Of a stretch of 64,000 bases of DNA, positions 34,437-44,397 are shown in pieces. Numbering within the stretch: position 1 is the stretch's first letter; each line of letters begins with the position of its first letter. Below the pieces are notes generated by a model. It did not search any database, was not told the origin of the DNA, and worked only from the letters and a program-made list of their open reading frames with translations. Position numbers and translations under genes: made by a program. Source of the DNA: Proteles cristata cristata (taxonomy: Eukaryota; Chordata; Mammalia; Carnivora; Hyaenidae); contig JAESUZ010000480.1 in NCBI GenBank assembly GCA_017311185.1, forward strand, positions 682,001 through 746,000, in the 5' to 3' direction.

Positions 34437-35311
34437 ACTAAAATGGAAGCAAGAACAAGTTTCTAGAACTCTGCCCAAAAGAACTCATATTTTATTTGTT
34501 TATTTTACTTGTTTTTTCTTTCTGTTTTTTTGAAGTCTAGAAATCTAGATAAACCAAACATATTTTTGACTGAAATTTCTATTTTTTTTTCTGCCCCTGA
34601 ATTCTAGTGTAGATGGTACCCAAACACATGGAAACATTTCTCTGTATTATGACTTCACCAAAACCTTTCTTTTTGGTTCTATTCTATTTAAAAAGAAAAA
34701 TAAATATTGCAACAGCTTGTCAACCCCCACCGGTAATGTATTTTCAGAAAAGTCTCATCAAACTGTCCAGGAAGAAAAAACTCTTCTAAATGTATTGTCA
34801 CTTAAGAGATTTCAAAGTACTTTTAATATTTTACCAATATGCTCACTCAGTTCCTAATTATTTTTGGATCCTGCTGAGTAATTTTCTCAGCTTCTTAGTG
34901 TGGTGATTTGCATTCCTTCTCACATCTGGGCTTTTTCTCTGCCTTTTATTTTTTATTGTTTGGATTGACATAGGAGCTTCAATTTTCTCTTCTTAAGAAG
35001 ACTAGATGATTTTTTCTTAAAAATGAATATTTCCCACAAACTTCTAACTTGTCTCTAGATGTCTTATGCTTATGTCCATGCTTAAAAAAAATGCAGCAGT
35101 AAGTATCGCTTTGTTTCCCTTTGTCAGAGAATGCTGGCTCTTGGATTTTGAAAAACAAAACAAAACATATATTCTTAGTTTCTTTAAAGAGGGAATGCAT
35201 GAAACTTATTTTTAGATGAGATGAATGGCTTCCAAACAATGATGGGATTAACTAAGGAAAATTCATGACTGCTTCTTCATTTTTCTTTCGAAAGCATTTC
35301 AATAAGATATA
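34437..35311. other. Unassigned AT-rich DNA
   Basis: No element recognised. An 86-codon minus frame at 34979-35239 resembles no known family. Confidence 0.45.
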
Positions 35312-35326
35312 AGACCATCTTTTCCA

Positions 35327-35550
35327 GGGGCCTGGGTGGCTCAGTTGGTTGAGCATCTGACTTTGGCTCAGGTCATGATCTCATGGTTTATGGGTTTGAG
35401 CCCTGCATCAAGCTCTGTGCTAATAGCCAGCTCAGAGCCTGGAGGCTGTTTCAGATTATGTGTCTCCCTCTCTCTCTGACTCTCCCCTGCTCATGCTGTC
35501 TGTCTCTCTCTCAGAAATAAAACATTAAAAAATAAAAAAAAATTAAAAAC
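35327..35550 (+). mobile_element. tRNA-Lys SINE
   Basis: Head GGGGCCTGGGTGGCTCAGTTGG, GGTTTGAGCCC, GCTAATAGCCAGCTCAGAGCC, CT-rich part and A-rich tail. AGACCATCTTTTCCA (35312-35326) and AGACTATCTTTTCCA (35551-35565) are the target duplication, one mismatch. Confidence 0.95.
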
Positions 35551-35639
35551 AGACTATCTTTTCCAATATAAGGTTAGATTTTGAATCATTTGGCATTGAA
35601 CTGCTGTCACTTTACCACAAAGGATTTCAATATACCAAG

Positions 35640-35690
35640 ATGACAGCTATGATGATTATGATGATAATGATGACAATGATGATGATGATA
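35640..35690. repeat. (GAT)n-rich trinucleotide tract
   Basis: Imperfect GAT/AAT repeats (GATGATTATGATGATAATGA...). Short and interrupted. Confidence 0.85.
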
Positions 35691-36766
35691 CCCACCTGCA
35701 AAAGGCTGCTAGTGTTTCTTTTTGTTATATTTGATATGTAAAATCTCAAAATTAAACAAGATCATTATTCCTTCATGATTCAATTAATAGAATAATGAAC
35801 TGTGAGTTAGGGATCCTGACCTATTCCCTAGGCAAGTTTGGGAAATACCATCTTAAAGTCAATCCTGTATGATTTATAAACTTATAATTATTTACATATT
35901 TTCTTGTGTTTTACATATTTGTTCTTGTGGCCAAGAGCCACAAATTTTTCTTTTTCTTTTGGTCTATAACTAGTTCTTAGCACACAGGGAAGGATTTTCA
36001 ATAAATGGTCGGTGAATGAGTTAATGAATCTCTAACATATTTGATATCTTATGACCATTATATATCAATACAAAATTATTATTCATTTATTTAGAATTTT
36101 GAACATAAAGCAAAATCGTTTTTCTAGAAGGAGTTAGATTCTAAGGCTTTCTGTTTCATTCTGGACAAATTTCCACAATATTTGTTTTTCAAAATGGTTA
36201 TCTATATGTAATATTTAAATATAGAACTGAGTATAGTTCAATTACTTGACATCTTCAAAATTTATTTGTAAACATTAAGAGATCCACTTGGGAATAGTTG
36301 AGGAGGAATTTATAAGCAAGTGGTTCACTAGTCTTATATTGAAATGACTTAAGTATTACAATACTTAGAACTCTTTGGATAGAATGATAAACATCACAAA
36401 ACAAATTTAAAGTCATAAAAATATAAGGGTATGAGTAGATTTAAATATGTATGCAAGTGCTCATTTTTTTGTACTTATAATTATAGTAAAAGATATTGTG
36501 GTGAGTTATTAAACAGAGAACATTGTGTTTTCCAAATTCATAAGGAAGGGCTTCCCATATTAACTAATGATAATATTGTAAGCCCTAAGACAACCACTAT
36601 TGTTTTAAAGAGGTGTGAATTATAAGCCAATAATTGAAGTTATAGATAATTAGAAAGAATGCTGAATAAATCCAAAGTAAGAAGAAAAATGGAAAAAAGA
36701 ATAAAAGAGAGATAGCATAAATAGAAAACAACTCCCAAGATGGTGGGTTTTAATCTAAAGATATCA
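35691..36766. other. Unassigned DNA with a possible LINE-2 3' end
   Basis: At about 35965-36030, TAGTTCTTAGCACACAGGG and TTTTCAATAAATGGTCGGTGAATGAG match the typical LINE-2/MIR 3' end (TAGCACAGTGCC...CAATAAATGTTTGTTGAATGA). The rest is unassigned. Confidence 0.45.
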
Positions 36767-36970
36767 GTGCACCTGGATGGCTCAGTGGAGTAAGCCTAAC
36801 TTCAGCTCAGGTCATGATCTCATGGTCCGTGAACCTGAGCCCCTCATTAGGCTCTGTGCTGACAGCTCAGAGCCTGGAGCCTGCTTTGGATTTTGTCTCC
36901 CTCTCTCTCTGCCCCACGCCTGCTTGCTCTCTGTCTCTCTGTCTCTCTCTCAAAAATAAACATTAAGAAA
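36767..36970 (+). mobile_element. tRNA-Lys SINE, diverged
   Basis: GTGCACCTGGATGGCTCAGTGG with a small deletion in the A-box region, TCAGGTCATGATCTCATGG, GCTGACAGCTCAGAGCCTGGAGCC, CT-rich part and AAAATAAACATTAAG. The B box is decayed (GTGAACCTGAGCCCC). Confidence 0.92.
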
Positions 36971-37239
36971 ATATTATTGTGTTAAATGTAGATGCCTAAT
37001 CTATTACATTGAAAAGAAAAAGAGATGAAGCAAGACCTGACTATCTTCTTTATACAAAACCCCACTGTAATTATAAGGACATGGATATATTAAAAGTAAG
37101 GGAATGGAAAACAATCATGTACATATTAATCATTTATTAGAAGGACTACACTTTTCTGATGTATTTCCTGGGGGGATTTGTCAAACAGACAAATTGCTCA
37201 TATAAGTGCTGGTTAATTTCCCAGTTCGGTTAATTTAGA

Positions 37240-37635
37240 AGTTATTTTTCCACTAGACTACACTGTTTTGGCAACTTTGTTGTAAGTCTTGAGATCAGAT
37301 AATCTGAGATCAATACTTTTGATATTATTTTCAAAATTGTTTTGTTAATTATAGGTCTTTTTTATTTCCCTACAAGTTTATAATCAGGTTTTAATTTCAC
37401 AAAAAAAGCCTGCAGGATTTTGATTTCTATTCCAACAAATCTATGATCAATTTTAAGGAGAATTTACAACAATACAGAGACTTCTAAGCTTTAAATATGT
37501 CATATCTTTTCATTTAATTATTCTGTATTTTTTCCATAATAGCTTATAGTAATCAGTGTGCCAGTATTCCATATTTTGAATTATTTCATCCTGTGTTTTT
37601 AGTGCTATTTGATGTAATTTCAAATTTTACTTAAC
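37240..37635 (-). mobile_element. Old LINE-1 ORF2 fragment, antisense
   Basis: GGCAACTTTGTTGTAAGTCTTGAGATCAG, AAAAAGCCTGCAGGATTTTGATTTC and CAACAAATCTATGATCAATTTTAAGGAG are antisense L1 ORF2 reverse-transcriptase text, corresponding to part of 28370-29200. Heavily decayed. Confidence 0.75.
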
Positions 37636-38050
37636 ACCACCACCAAAAAATTATGCCAAGATGTGCATTCTAAACCTAAATGCAATGACTACTTGTTAAA
37701 CTAGAAGATTTAAATAGAAACAGAATTCTTATAACATGAAATATAAAATGTCTGGGACATGTTCAAAATTGCTCACCACATTAAGAACAAAAGAAATCTC
37801 AACTTGGGTGAGAACAGACAATCAACAAACATCAATAGCAAGATGACACAGATGTTAGAATTATTGGAATGGGATTATAAAGCAACTAGTGAAAATAACT
37901 GTCCCAGAAGCAATGTGGATGCTCTTAAAACAAATGATAAAAATAGAATATCTCAACAAAGACATAAAACATATAAAGAAAAATCAAATTGGAATTTTAG
38001 AACTGAATGCAATAACTCAAGTATATATCTCACTAGATGGCTCAAAAAGA

Positions 38051-38162
38051 GATGAGCACTGAGAAATGTATAGAACTGTTGAATCCCTATATTGTACACC
38101 TGAAACTAATATGACATATATGCTAAGTATACTAGAATTAAAATTTAAAAATTTAAAATAAA
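38051..38162 (+). mobile_element. Short carnivore L1 3'-end insertion
   Basis: GATGAGCACTGAGAAATGTATAG, TTGAATCCCTATATTGTACACC, GAAACTAATATGACATATATGC, then GAATTAAAATTTAAAAATTT. This is about 110 bp of the extreme 3' UTR of an L1 plus tail. It interrupts the surrounding old L1, which resumes after it. Target duplication not clear. Confidence 0.7.
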
Positions 38163-38287
38163 TACAGATAGATACCACCCCCTACTTCCTATTTTATTTA
38201 AAAGTAGAATGAGTGAACTTGAATTTAGATTAATAGAAAACTCCAGTGTGGACAAGAGAGGAAAAATAACAAAAAAAGATGACTGAG

Positions 38288-38496
38288 GGGGCACCTGGGT
38301 GGCTGAGTTGGTTCAGCAGCCAACTCTCGGTTTTACCTCAGGTCATGATCTCACCTTTTCTGAGTTTGAAACTTGCAGCAGTCTCTGTGCTGCCCATGCA
38401 GAGTCTGGTTGGGATTCTCTCTCTCTCCATCTCTCTCTGCTCCTCCTCCATTCTGTGTCTCACCCCCCACCCCCAAATAAATAAACTTAAAAATAT
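38288..38496 (+). mobile_element. tRNA-Lys SINE inside old L1
   Basis: Head GGGCACCTGGGTGGCTGAGTTGG, TCAGGTCATGATCTCACC, GAGTTTGAAACTTGC (decayed B box), CT-rich part and CACCCCCCACCCCCAAATAAATAA. AAAAGATGACTGAG is repeated exactly at 38274-38287 and 38497-38510. The GCTGACAGCTCAGAGCC block is reduced to GCTGCCCATGCAGAG. Confidence 0.93.
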
Positions 38497-38796
38497 AAAA
38501 GATGACTGAGTCTCAGGACATGTGCAACAGTAACAAAGTGTTAGAGATCTAGAAGGAGAAGAGACAGATCACAGGCAGCCAAAAACATTTGAAGAAACAA
38601 TGGCTAAAAGCCTCCCAAATTAGTGAATGGCATAAACTTACTGATTCAGGAATATTAGCAATACCCCAATAATGTAAATATAAAGAAATTTGTGGTCAGG
38701 GACATCATGATCAAATTCCTGAAAACTAAGGAGAAATAAAAAAATAGTTTAGGTAATCATAGAGGAAAAAAATGCAGTATTTATTAAGAACAACTT

Positions 38797-38910
38797 TTTT
38801 TTAATTTTATTTTTTAGTAATGTCTATACCTTATGTGGGGCTTGAACCCACAACCTGAGATTAAGAGTCACATGCTCTACCAACTGAGCCAGCCAGGAGC
38901 CCCTATGAGG
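38797..38910 (-). mobile_element. Short, old-type CanSINE inside old L1
   Basis: TTAATTTTATTTTTTAGTAATGTC, GTGGGGCTTGAACCCACAACCTGAG and head CAACTGAGCCAGCCAGGAGCCCC, with no GA-rich middle. AAGAACAACTT (38786-38796) and AAAAACAACTT (38911-38921) flank it. Same short type as 8387-8531. Confidence 0.85.
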
Positions 38911-39378
38911 AAAAACAACTTAAGCCACAATGCATTCTGATATGGATACAGGTATCAGAAGGAAGTGGCACAATATTTTTCAGGTATTGAAAGAAAATAA
39001 CTGACAACCTAGACTTTTATCCCCAGGAAAATTAGTCTTCACTAGTGAAGGTAAAATTAATACATTCTTAGATGGAAGGAGAATGAAGAGTGTGACACGA
39101 ACATACTTGCCGCTAAAAGAATTGATAAAGACAAGCTGATAAGGAACTTGGAACATCAAGAAAGAAGAAAGAGCAAGTTGTGCATAAATGTATATTAAAT
39201 GAAGAAATTATGCTTTTCTCTTATGTTTTTTAATTTATTTAACACTTGAAAGTCAAATTAGGATATACAAATACTTAGGTAAATCTTAGGAGCATTATGC
39301 TGAAGGAGAAAAAGGCAATTGCAAATGTTAGATGATACATAATTTTATCTCTAGAATAATCTCTAAGTAATAATTTTA

Positions 39379-39600
39379 TTTTATTTTATTTTTTTTAATA
39401 TTTTTATTTATTTCTAGGATAGAGAGAGACAGTGTGAACAGGGGAGGGTCAGAGAGAGAGGGAATCACAGACTGAAACAGGCTCCAGGCTCTGAGCTGAC
39501 AGCCAGCACAGAGCCCGATGCGGGACTCAAACCCATGAACCGTGAGATCATGACCCAAGCGAAAGTCGGACGCTTAACCGAATAAGCCACCCAGGCGCCC
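39379..39600 (-). mobile_element. tRNA-Lys SINE, well preserved
   Basis: (TTTTA)n and poly-T tail, GTGAACAGGGGAGGGTCAG, CCCGATGCGGGACTCAAACCC, and head AAGCCACCCAGGCGCCC. CTAAGTAATAATTTTA is repeated exactly at 39363-39378 and 39601-39616. Confidence 0.96.
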
Positions 39601-39678
39601 CTAAGTAATAATTTTAAACATGGAACAGAATTCAGTAGTTCCCGGATTTAGGCTTGGAATAAGATTATAACTATTAAG

Positions 39679-39910
39679 TGGGCTAGGGGATGGGGGGAGG
39701 TGCCTGGGTGGCTCAGTGGGTTAAGCGTCTGATATGGGCTCAGATCAAGATCTCACAGTTATTGAGTTCCAGTCCTGCATCAGGCTTTATGCTGACAGCT
39801 CAGAGTCTGGAGTCAGCTTCAGATTCTGTGTTTCCCTCTCTCTCCACCCCTCCCTCACTCATGCTCTGTCTTTGTCAAAAATAAAATAGAAACATTAAAA
39901 AAAAATTTTA
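39679..39910 (+). mobile_element. tRNA-Lys SINE with extra G-rich 5' leader
   Basis: SINE text proper starts at about 39698 (AGGTGCCTGGGTGGCTCAGTGGG). The candidate target duplication AAGATTATAACTATTAAG (39661-39678) / AAGAAGATAACTATTAAG (39911-39928) instead puts about 19 extra bases (TGGGCTAGGGGATGGGGGG) inside the insertion. The B box is decayed (GAGTTCCAGTCC). Confidence 0.88.
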
Positions 39911-40521
39911 AAGAAGATAACTATTAAGGTACAACACAAAAGGATTTCTTTGTGGTGATGGAACAGTTCTGTATTGTGACTGTGCTGATAGCTACATGGA
40001 ATTATTCAAACAAAACTTTATAAAACTTTGCTCAAAATTATTTTAAAATGCATGCAAAAGCTGATGAAATATAAGAAACCAGGCATGATTTTCTGAGCTA
40101 AATTGTATGCTAATGTCAATTTTCTGTTTTGGGCAATGTACTGTGATTATGTAAGATGTGATCATTGAGAGAGCTAGATGAAGACTCCATGGGAAATGTA
40201 AACACTACAATTGCACATTATTGTATGGCAAACTGCTTCAAAATAAAAATACCAAAAAATGGATCAGTACATATTTCTTCCCCTAATTTTCTGATCTTAG
40301 ATTGTATTGGTATTATTTCTTCCTTAAATGTTCAGTAAAGTCTACGAGAGAAATTTTCTGAATCTGGAGTAGTCTGTGAAAAAAGAAATTCTTTATTGAT
40401 TCAATATGATCATTAGATAAACGACCATATACACTTTCCACCTTTTAAACATTTTAGGTAATTGTTGTTGAATTTGTCTATTTCATAAAGTTGTCTAATC
40501 ATTGGTGTGAAAAGAATTTCA

Positions 40522-40759
40522 GGGGCGCCTGGGTGGCTTAGTCAGTTGAGCATCTGGCTTTGGCTCAGGTCATAATCTCACTGTTGGTGGGTTCAAGCCC
40601 CGCATCGAGTACAGCTAGCTTAGAGCCTGGAGCCCATCTTCGGATTCTGTGTCTCCCTCTCTCTCTGACCCTTCCCTGCTCATGCTGTCTCTCTCTCTTT
40701 CTCTCTCTCCCTCTCTCTCAAAAATAAATCAAGCATTTAAAAAGAGAAAAAAAAAATAT
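40522..40759 (+). mobile_element. tRNA-Lys SINE, first of a head-to-tail pair
   Basis: Head GGGGCGCCTGGGTGGCTTAGTCAG, B box GGTTCAAGCCC, a shortened region (TCGAGTACAGCTAGCTTAGAGCC), a long (CT)n run and an A-rich tail that runs straight into a second SINE. AAAAGAATTTCA lies at 40510-40521, and its partner is found only after the second SINE (41000-41011). Confidence 0.94.
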
Positions 40760-40999
40760 GGGGCGCCTGGGTGGCTTAGTCGGTTAAGGGTCCGACTTTC
40801 ACTTAGGTCATGATCTCGCGGTTCATGGGTTCGAGCCCCTTGTCGGGCTCTGTGCTGACTGCCAGCTCAGAGCCTGGAGCCTGTTTCAGTCTGTGACTCC
40901 CTCTCTCTCTGACCCTCCCCTGTTCATGCTGTCTCTCTCTCTCTCTCTCTCTCTCCTAGAAATAAATAAAAAAACATTTAAAAAAATTTAAAAAGAAAA
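40760..40999 (+). mobile_element. tRNA-Lys SINE, second of a head-to-tail pair, young
   Basis: Near-consensus copy: GGGGCGCCTGGGTGGCTTAGTCGG, TGATCTCGCGGTTCATGGG, intact B box GGTTCGAGCCC, GCTGACTGCCAGCTCAGAGCC, long (CT)n and AAATAAATAAAAAAAC tail. It appears to be inserted into the A-tail of the copy before it. Confidence 0.94.
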
Positions 41000-41196
41000 A
41001 AAAGAATTTCATTATTAACATTGTAATATCTCTGCATTTAATACATAGTCATGGACTGTCTTTTGTGAATGACTTTGTAATTCATCAATTCTTGTTTTGT
41101 ATTAGTAAATTAGCTATTGTTATATTATTATTCTATTTCAATAAACAGTTGATTTCATTATATTTACCATCTGTTCCATTTTATGGATTTCTACCA

Positions 41197-41378
41197 TTTT
41201 TTAAGCTTATTTATTTTGAGAGAGACAGAGACAGTACAGGTGAGGGATGGGCAGAGAGACAGGGAGAGAGAATCCCAAACAATCTCTGCACTGACAACCT
41301 TAAACCCATAAAGTCATAAGACTGTGACCTGAGCCAAACCCAAGCATCAGATGCTTAACTGAATCACCCAGGTGCCCC
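41197..41378 (-). mobile_element. tRNA-Lys SINE, shortened
   Basis: TTTTTTAAGCTTATTTATTTTGAG, CCCAAACAATCTCTGCACTGAC, CCTTAAACCCATAAAGTCATAAG, and head GAATCACCCAGGTGCCCC. Deletions in the anticodon-side region. Old copy. Confidence 0.88.
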
Positions 41379-41594
41379 AGGACCTTCTACTTTTATCTTT
41401 ATTTTACTTCTTACTTTGTATTTAGTTTCTTCTTTTTTCTGGAATTTTAAAATAGAAACTGAGATCATTGCTTTTAGATTTTAAACATGTTTAATAGAAA
41501 TCTATAGGAATATTGTTTTTTTGTATCTCACACATTTTGATATGTTGTGTTTTTATTTATATCAATTTCACAATATATTTTAATTTCCCCATGT

Positions 41595-41636
41595 TATTTT
41601 TTTTAAGTTTGTATATTTATTTTGAGAGAGACAGAG

Positions 41637-41673
<37 letters not shown>

Positions 41674-41830
41674 ACAAGTGGAGGAGGGGAAAAGAGAGTG
41701 GGGGACAGAGGATTTGAAGCCTGCTCCGTGCTGACAACAGATATCACAATGAGGGGCTTGAATTCACTAACCATGAGATCATGACCTGAGCTGAGGTTGA
41801 TGCTTAACCTACTGAGCCATCAAGGTGCCT
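41595..41830 (-). mobile_element. tRNA-Lys SINE, first of three in a row
   Basis: Poly-T, a long (GA)n run at about 41644-41670, GAGGGGCTTGAATTCACTAACC, ATCATGACCTGAGCTGAGG and head GAGCCATCAAGGTGCC. Diverged. It abuts the next SINE. Confidence 0.9.
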
Positions 41831-41837
41831 GGAAAAG

Positions 41838-42046
41838 TTTCTTTTAAAGTTTCTTTCTTTATTTTTGAGAGAGAGAGCACAAGCTGGGGAGGAGCAGAGA
41901 GAGACACACATACACAGAATCCAAAGCAGACTCCAGGTTCTGAGCTATCAGTGCAGAGCCTAATGTGAGGTTTCAGTCCATGAACTGTGAGATCATGATC
42001 TGAGCTGATGTAGGTTGCTTAACTGACTGAGCCTCCCATGTGCACT
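41838..42046 (-). mobile_element. tRNA-Lys SINE, second of three in a row
   Basis: TTTTAAAGTTTCTTTCTTTATTTTTGAG, GAGGTTTCAGTCCATGAACTGTGAG, ATCATGATCTGAGC and head GAGCCTCCCATGTGCAC. Diverged old copy. Confidence 0.9.
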
Positions 42047-42055
42047 AGCAATTTA

Positions 42056-42263
42056 AAAAATATATATATAGTTTATTTATTTTTGAGATAGAGAGCATGC
42101 ATTGGGGAGGGTCACAGAAAGAAAGAAACACAGAATACAAAGCAGGCTCCAGGCTCTGAGCCCTCAGCACAGATTCCAATGCGGGGCTTGAATCCACCAA
42201 CCAAGATATCACAACCTGAGCCGAAGTCAGAGGCTTAACCGACTGAGCCACCCAGGGTCCCCA
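42056..42263 (-). mobile_element. tRNA-Lys SINE, third of three in a row
   Basis: TA run, GTTTATTTATTTTTGAGATAG, GCGGGGCTTGAATCCACC, and head GAGCCACCCAGGGTCCCC. ACTAGCAATTT (42045-42055) and ACTGGCAAATTT (from about 42265) may be its own target duplication, so it inserted separately from its neighbour. Confidence 0.92.
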
Positions 42264-42275
42264 AACTGGCAAATT

Positions 42276-43811
42276 TTTAATGAAAGACTGATATATTCAA
42301 ATCTATGATTTGATAGATTAGCTTCGTTGTCTCTGAAGGTGATGGATTAAGTAAGAAGAAAGCAACCAGGATATAGGTAATATTTAAAATATTAACAAGT
42401 GATAAATATAGTACAAATTCTTCATAACAAGAATACGTGCAGTTTGTTAGTCAAGTGTGGTCTACTTTGATTGTTGTCCACACACCAAGCCACAAAAGGA
42501 GGCTCAATGTAAATCAAAGAGTTGTGCCATCATCCACATTCTTTGACATCAATGAAAACCTGACTATGATTTCACAGTCACCCACTGTAAAATATTACAA
42601 TATACTCATAAAAAACAACAAGACAAAGATCAAATTAAGGTGAAATCACAAGCAATTTAGAATTGAAAACAATATCAATACAGCAATTCTATGGGATGAA
42701 ATATGGGAGTAAATTGAAAGAATTTACTATTAATGTAAATATTTGGAAAGACTCAATATTAGTAAGTTGAGTCACTATTTTAAAAAATAGGAAAAAATGA
42801 CTGAGTCAAACTAACAAAATAAATCTAAGAAAATAATAAACATAACAGCAGAAATTAATAAAGAATGTTTTAAATCTCCTTATCAGAGTCATCAGAAGTC
42901 CAAAATCAGGTTAACACCAGGAGTTTCTTTTATAGTCCTTATTTTCCTATTCTTACACACTGAACTGTTCTCTCCTTTGTAATTATTACAAGAGAAACAT
43001 TTGACTTTACATGTTCTTTCTACAGCCTCTTAATCCTATTATTTGCTAAACCCCCTAACACAGATGAGGACAATGTTGACCTTTTGTAGAGTGGGGCTGG
43101 ATTTATTTATTCTTCTCTCATGATTCACATCTATTCTTTTTAAATCCATCTCATGCCATCTTCTGTCTCAGATTTCTTCTTTGGTTTGCTAGGGTATGAA
43201 CATATGTAATTAGCTTTCCCAAAAAATGTGAATAATGTATATATTTACTTTATTTACTCCAGTCTTAAAATTATAAAAACATTCCCCTTGAAATTTTGTT
43301 TTCTAGTAACTTCTAGAATCCACTTGGCTCAAAAGAGGTCTTCTGTTAATCACATTTTATTTGTTCTTTCGTTGGCAGCTTATATGTTTACTTTTAAATT
43401 ATTTTCTTGCTTTTGAATCTTATTTCAATACTTAAGGCCCATGTTTTAAATTTTTTTCTGTTTACTCTTTTTTGTCCTTCCCCTATTTTGTTAATTACTT
43501 CCTTAAAATATTTTAGAATTGGGGGTATTTTTAAAATTTTTATCTGAAAGAATAGGTTGATTAATAGAAATTCTGGCTGTCAGTTCTGTTCCTCTGCTAA
43601 ATCTTCCTCCTTAAACTGCTCACTTCAGCTTGTGTTGTGCCTAAGGCATTGTCACGATAATTCACTTAAGGGTGTAAATTGGGTCACAGGAAAATAAATG
43701 TGTCAAAATAAGGAGGACAGTTTGGGAATTGACTTTCCAGTAAAAATATGCCAATCCAAGTTATATTTCTTAATGGTTAGCTATTATAAAGTTATTTTTC
43801 AATTTAAGTAT
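42276..43811. other. Unassigned AT-rich DNA
   Basis: No gene, SINE or L1 recognised. 42430-42640 has a 68-codon frame of no known family. 42900-43700 is T-rich. Confidence 0.45.
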
Positions 43812-44217
43812 AGGACTAACATAAATTTCACTAACAGTTCTTGGATCAATTATCATGATTTCTGTGACTTTTGTTTTCTGCAAGTCACAGTGCATATCAT
43901 TTTCCTCTACATATTCTGGAATGAAGTGCCCTCAACTTTAGTTTCTCAAGTTATTTTCATGTTTGTTTATTTTTGAGATAGAGAGAAAGAGACAGACTCA
44001 GGCATGAGCAGGGCAGGACTAACATAAATTTCACTAACAGTTCTTGGATCAATTATCGTGATTTCTGTGACTTTTGTTTTCTGCAAGTCACAGTGCATAT
44101 CATTTTCCTCTACATGTTCTGGAATGAAGTGCCCTCAACTTTAGTTTCTCAAGTTATTTTCATGTTTGTTTATTTTTGAGATAGAGAGAAAGAGACAGAC
44201 TCAGGCATGAGCAGGGC
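43812..44217. repeat. Recent 203-bp tandem duplication
   Basis: Copy 1 (43812-44014) and copy 2 (44015-44217) are identical except for two substitutions that I can see, both A in copy 1 and G in copy 2 (TCATGATT/TCGTGATT and ACATATTC/ACATGTTC). The unit contains about 145 bp of unique DNA plus the tail-side 58 bp of a SINE. The breakpoint shares AGG with both ends of the unit (ATAGGACTAAC, GGCAGGACTAAC, GGCAGGGGCAG). Confidence 0.96.
43957..44014 (-). mobile_element. Partial SINE made by the tandem duplication
   Basis: Tail side only (TCATGTTTGTTTATTTTTGAG to GCATGAGCAGGGCAG). It is cut at the duplication junction and is a copy of the start of the complete SINE at 44157, not a separate insertion. 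Confidence 0.9.
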
Positions 44218-44382
44218 AGGGGCAGAAAGAGAGGGAGCCAGACATAAAAAAAATCCCAAGCAGGCTTCTCCAGGCTCTGAGCTGTCAACATGGAGCCCCA
44301 CACAGGGCCAGATCCCATGAACCCGGAGACTATGACCTGAGAGGAAGGCAGAGGCTTAACCAAGTGAACCACTCAACTCCCT
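44157..44382 (-). mobile_element. tRNA-Lys SINE
   Basis: TGTTTGTTTATTTTTGAGATAG, GGGGCAGAAAGAGAGGGAGCC, CAAGCAGGCTTCTCCAGGCTCTGAGCTGTC, and a degraded head (GTGAACCACTCAACTCCC). The low end belongs to the duplicated unit. Confidence 0.9.
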
Positions 44383-44397
44383 CCCCACCTTTTAAAA

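Larger units (their letters stand above)
37640..39235 (+). mobile_element. Old LINE-1, ORF1/linker-side segment, with three insertions
   Basis: ACAAATGATAAAAATAGAATATCTC, TTGGAATTTTAGAACTGAATGC, then GAATGAGTGAACTTGAATTTAGATTAATAG, AACATTTGAAGAAACAATGGCTAAAAGCC and GACTTTTATCCCCAGG keep the order of the upstream part of old L1M/HAL1 elements. The segment is broken by a small L1 3'-end insertion (38051-38162) and SINEs at 38288 and 38797. The 98-codon frame at 37759-38055 lies here and is a remnant reading frame. Confidence 0.75.
39236..40257 (+). mobile_element. Old LINE-1 3' end (3' UTR), split by two SINEs
   Basis: GGAGCATTATGCTGAAGGAG, then after the first SINE ATGGAACAGAATTCAGTAGTTCC. 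After the second come TTTCTTTGTGGTGATGGAACAGTTCTG, CAATGTACTGTGATTATGTAAGATGTG and GCTTCAAAATAAAAAT. This is a typical old L1M 3' UTR with its terminal AATAAA-like end. It follows the ORF1-side segment directly with no ORF2 between, on the same strand, which suggests a HAL1-like element or an internal deletion. Confidence 0.75.

Noticed and set aside
38000..42300. Spaced repeats suggesting a CRISPR-like or satellite array
   Set aside because: The repeated units are full SINEs in both orientations, with individual target duplications and irregular spacing, in a mammalian genome.
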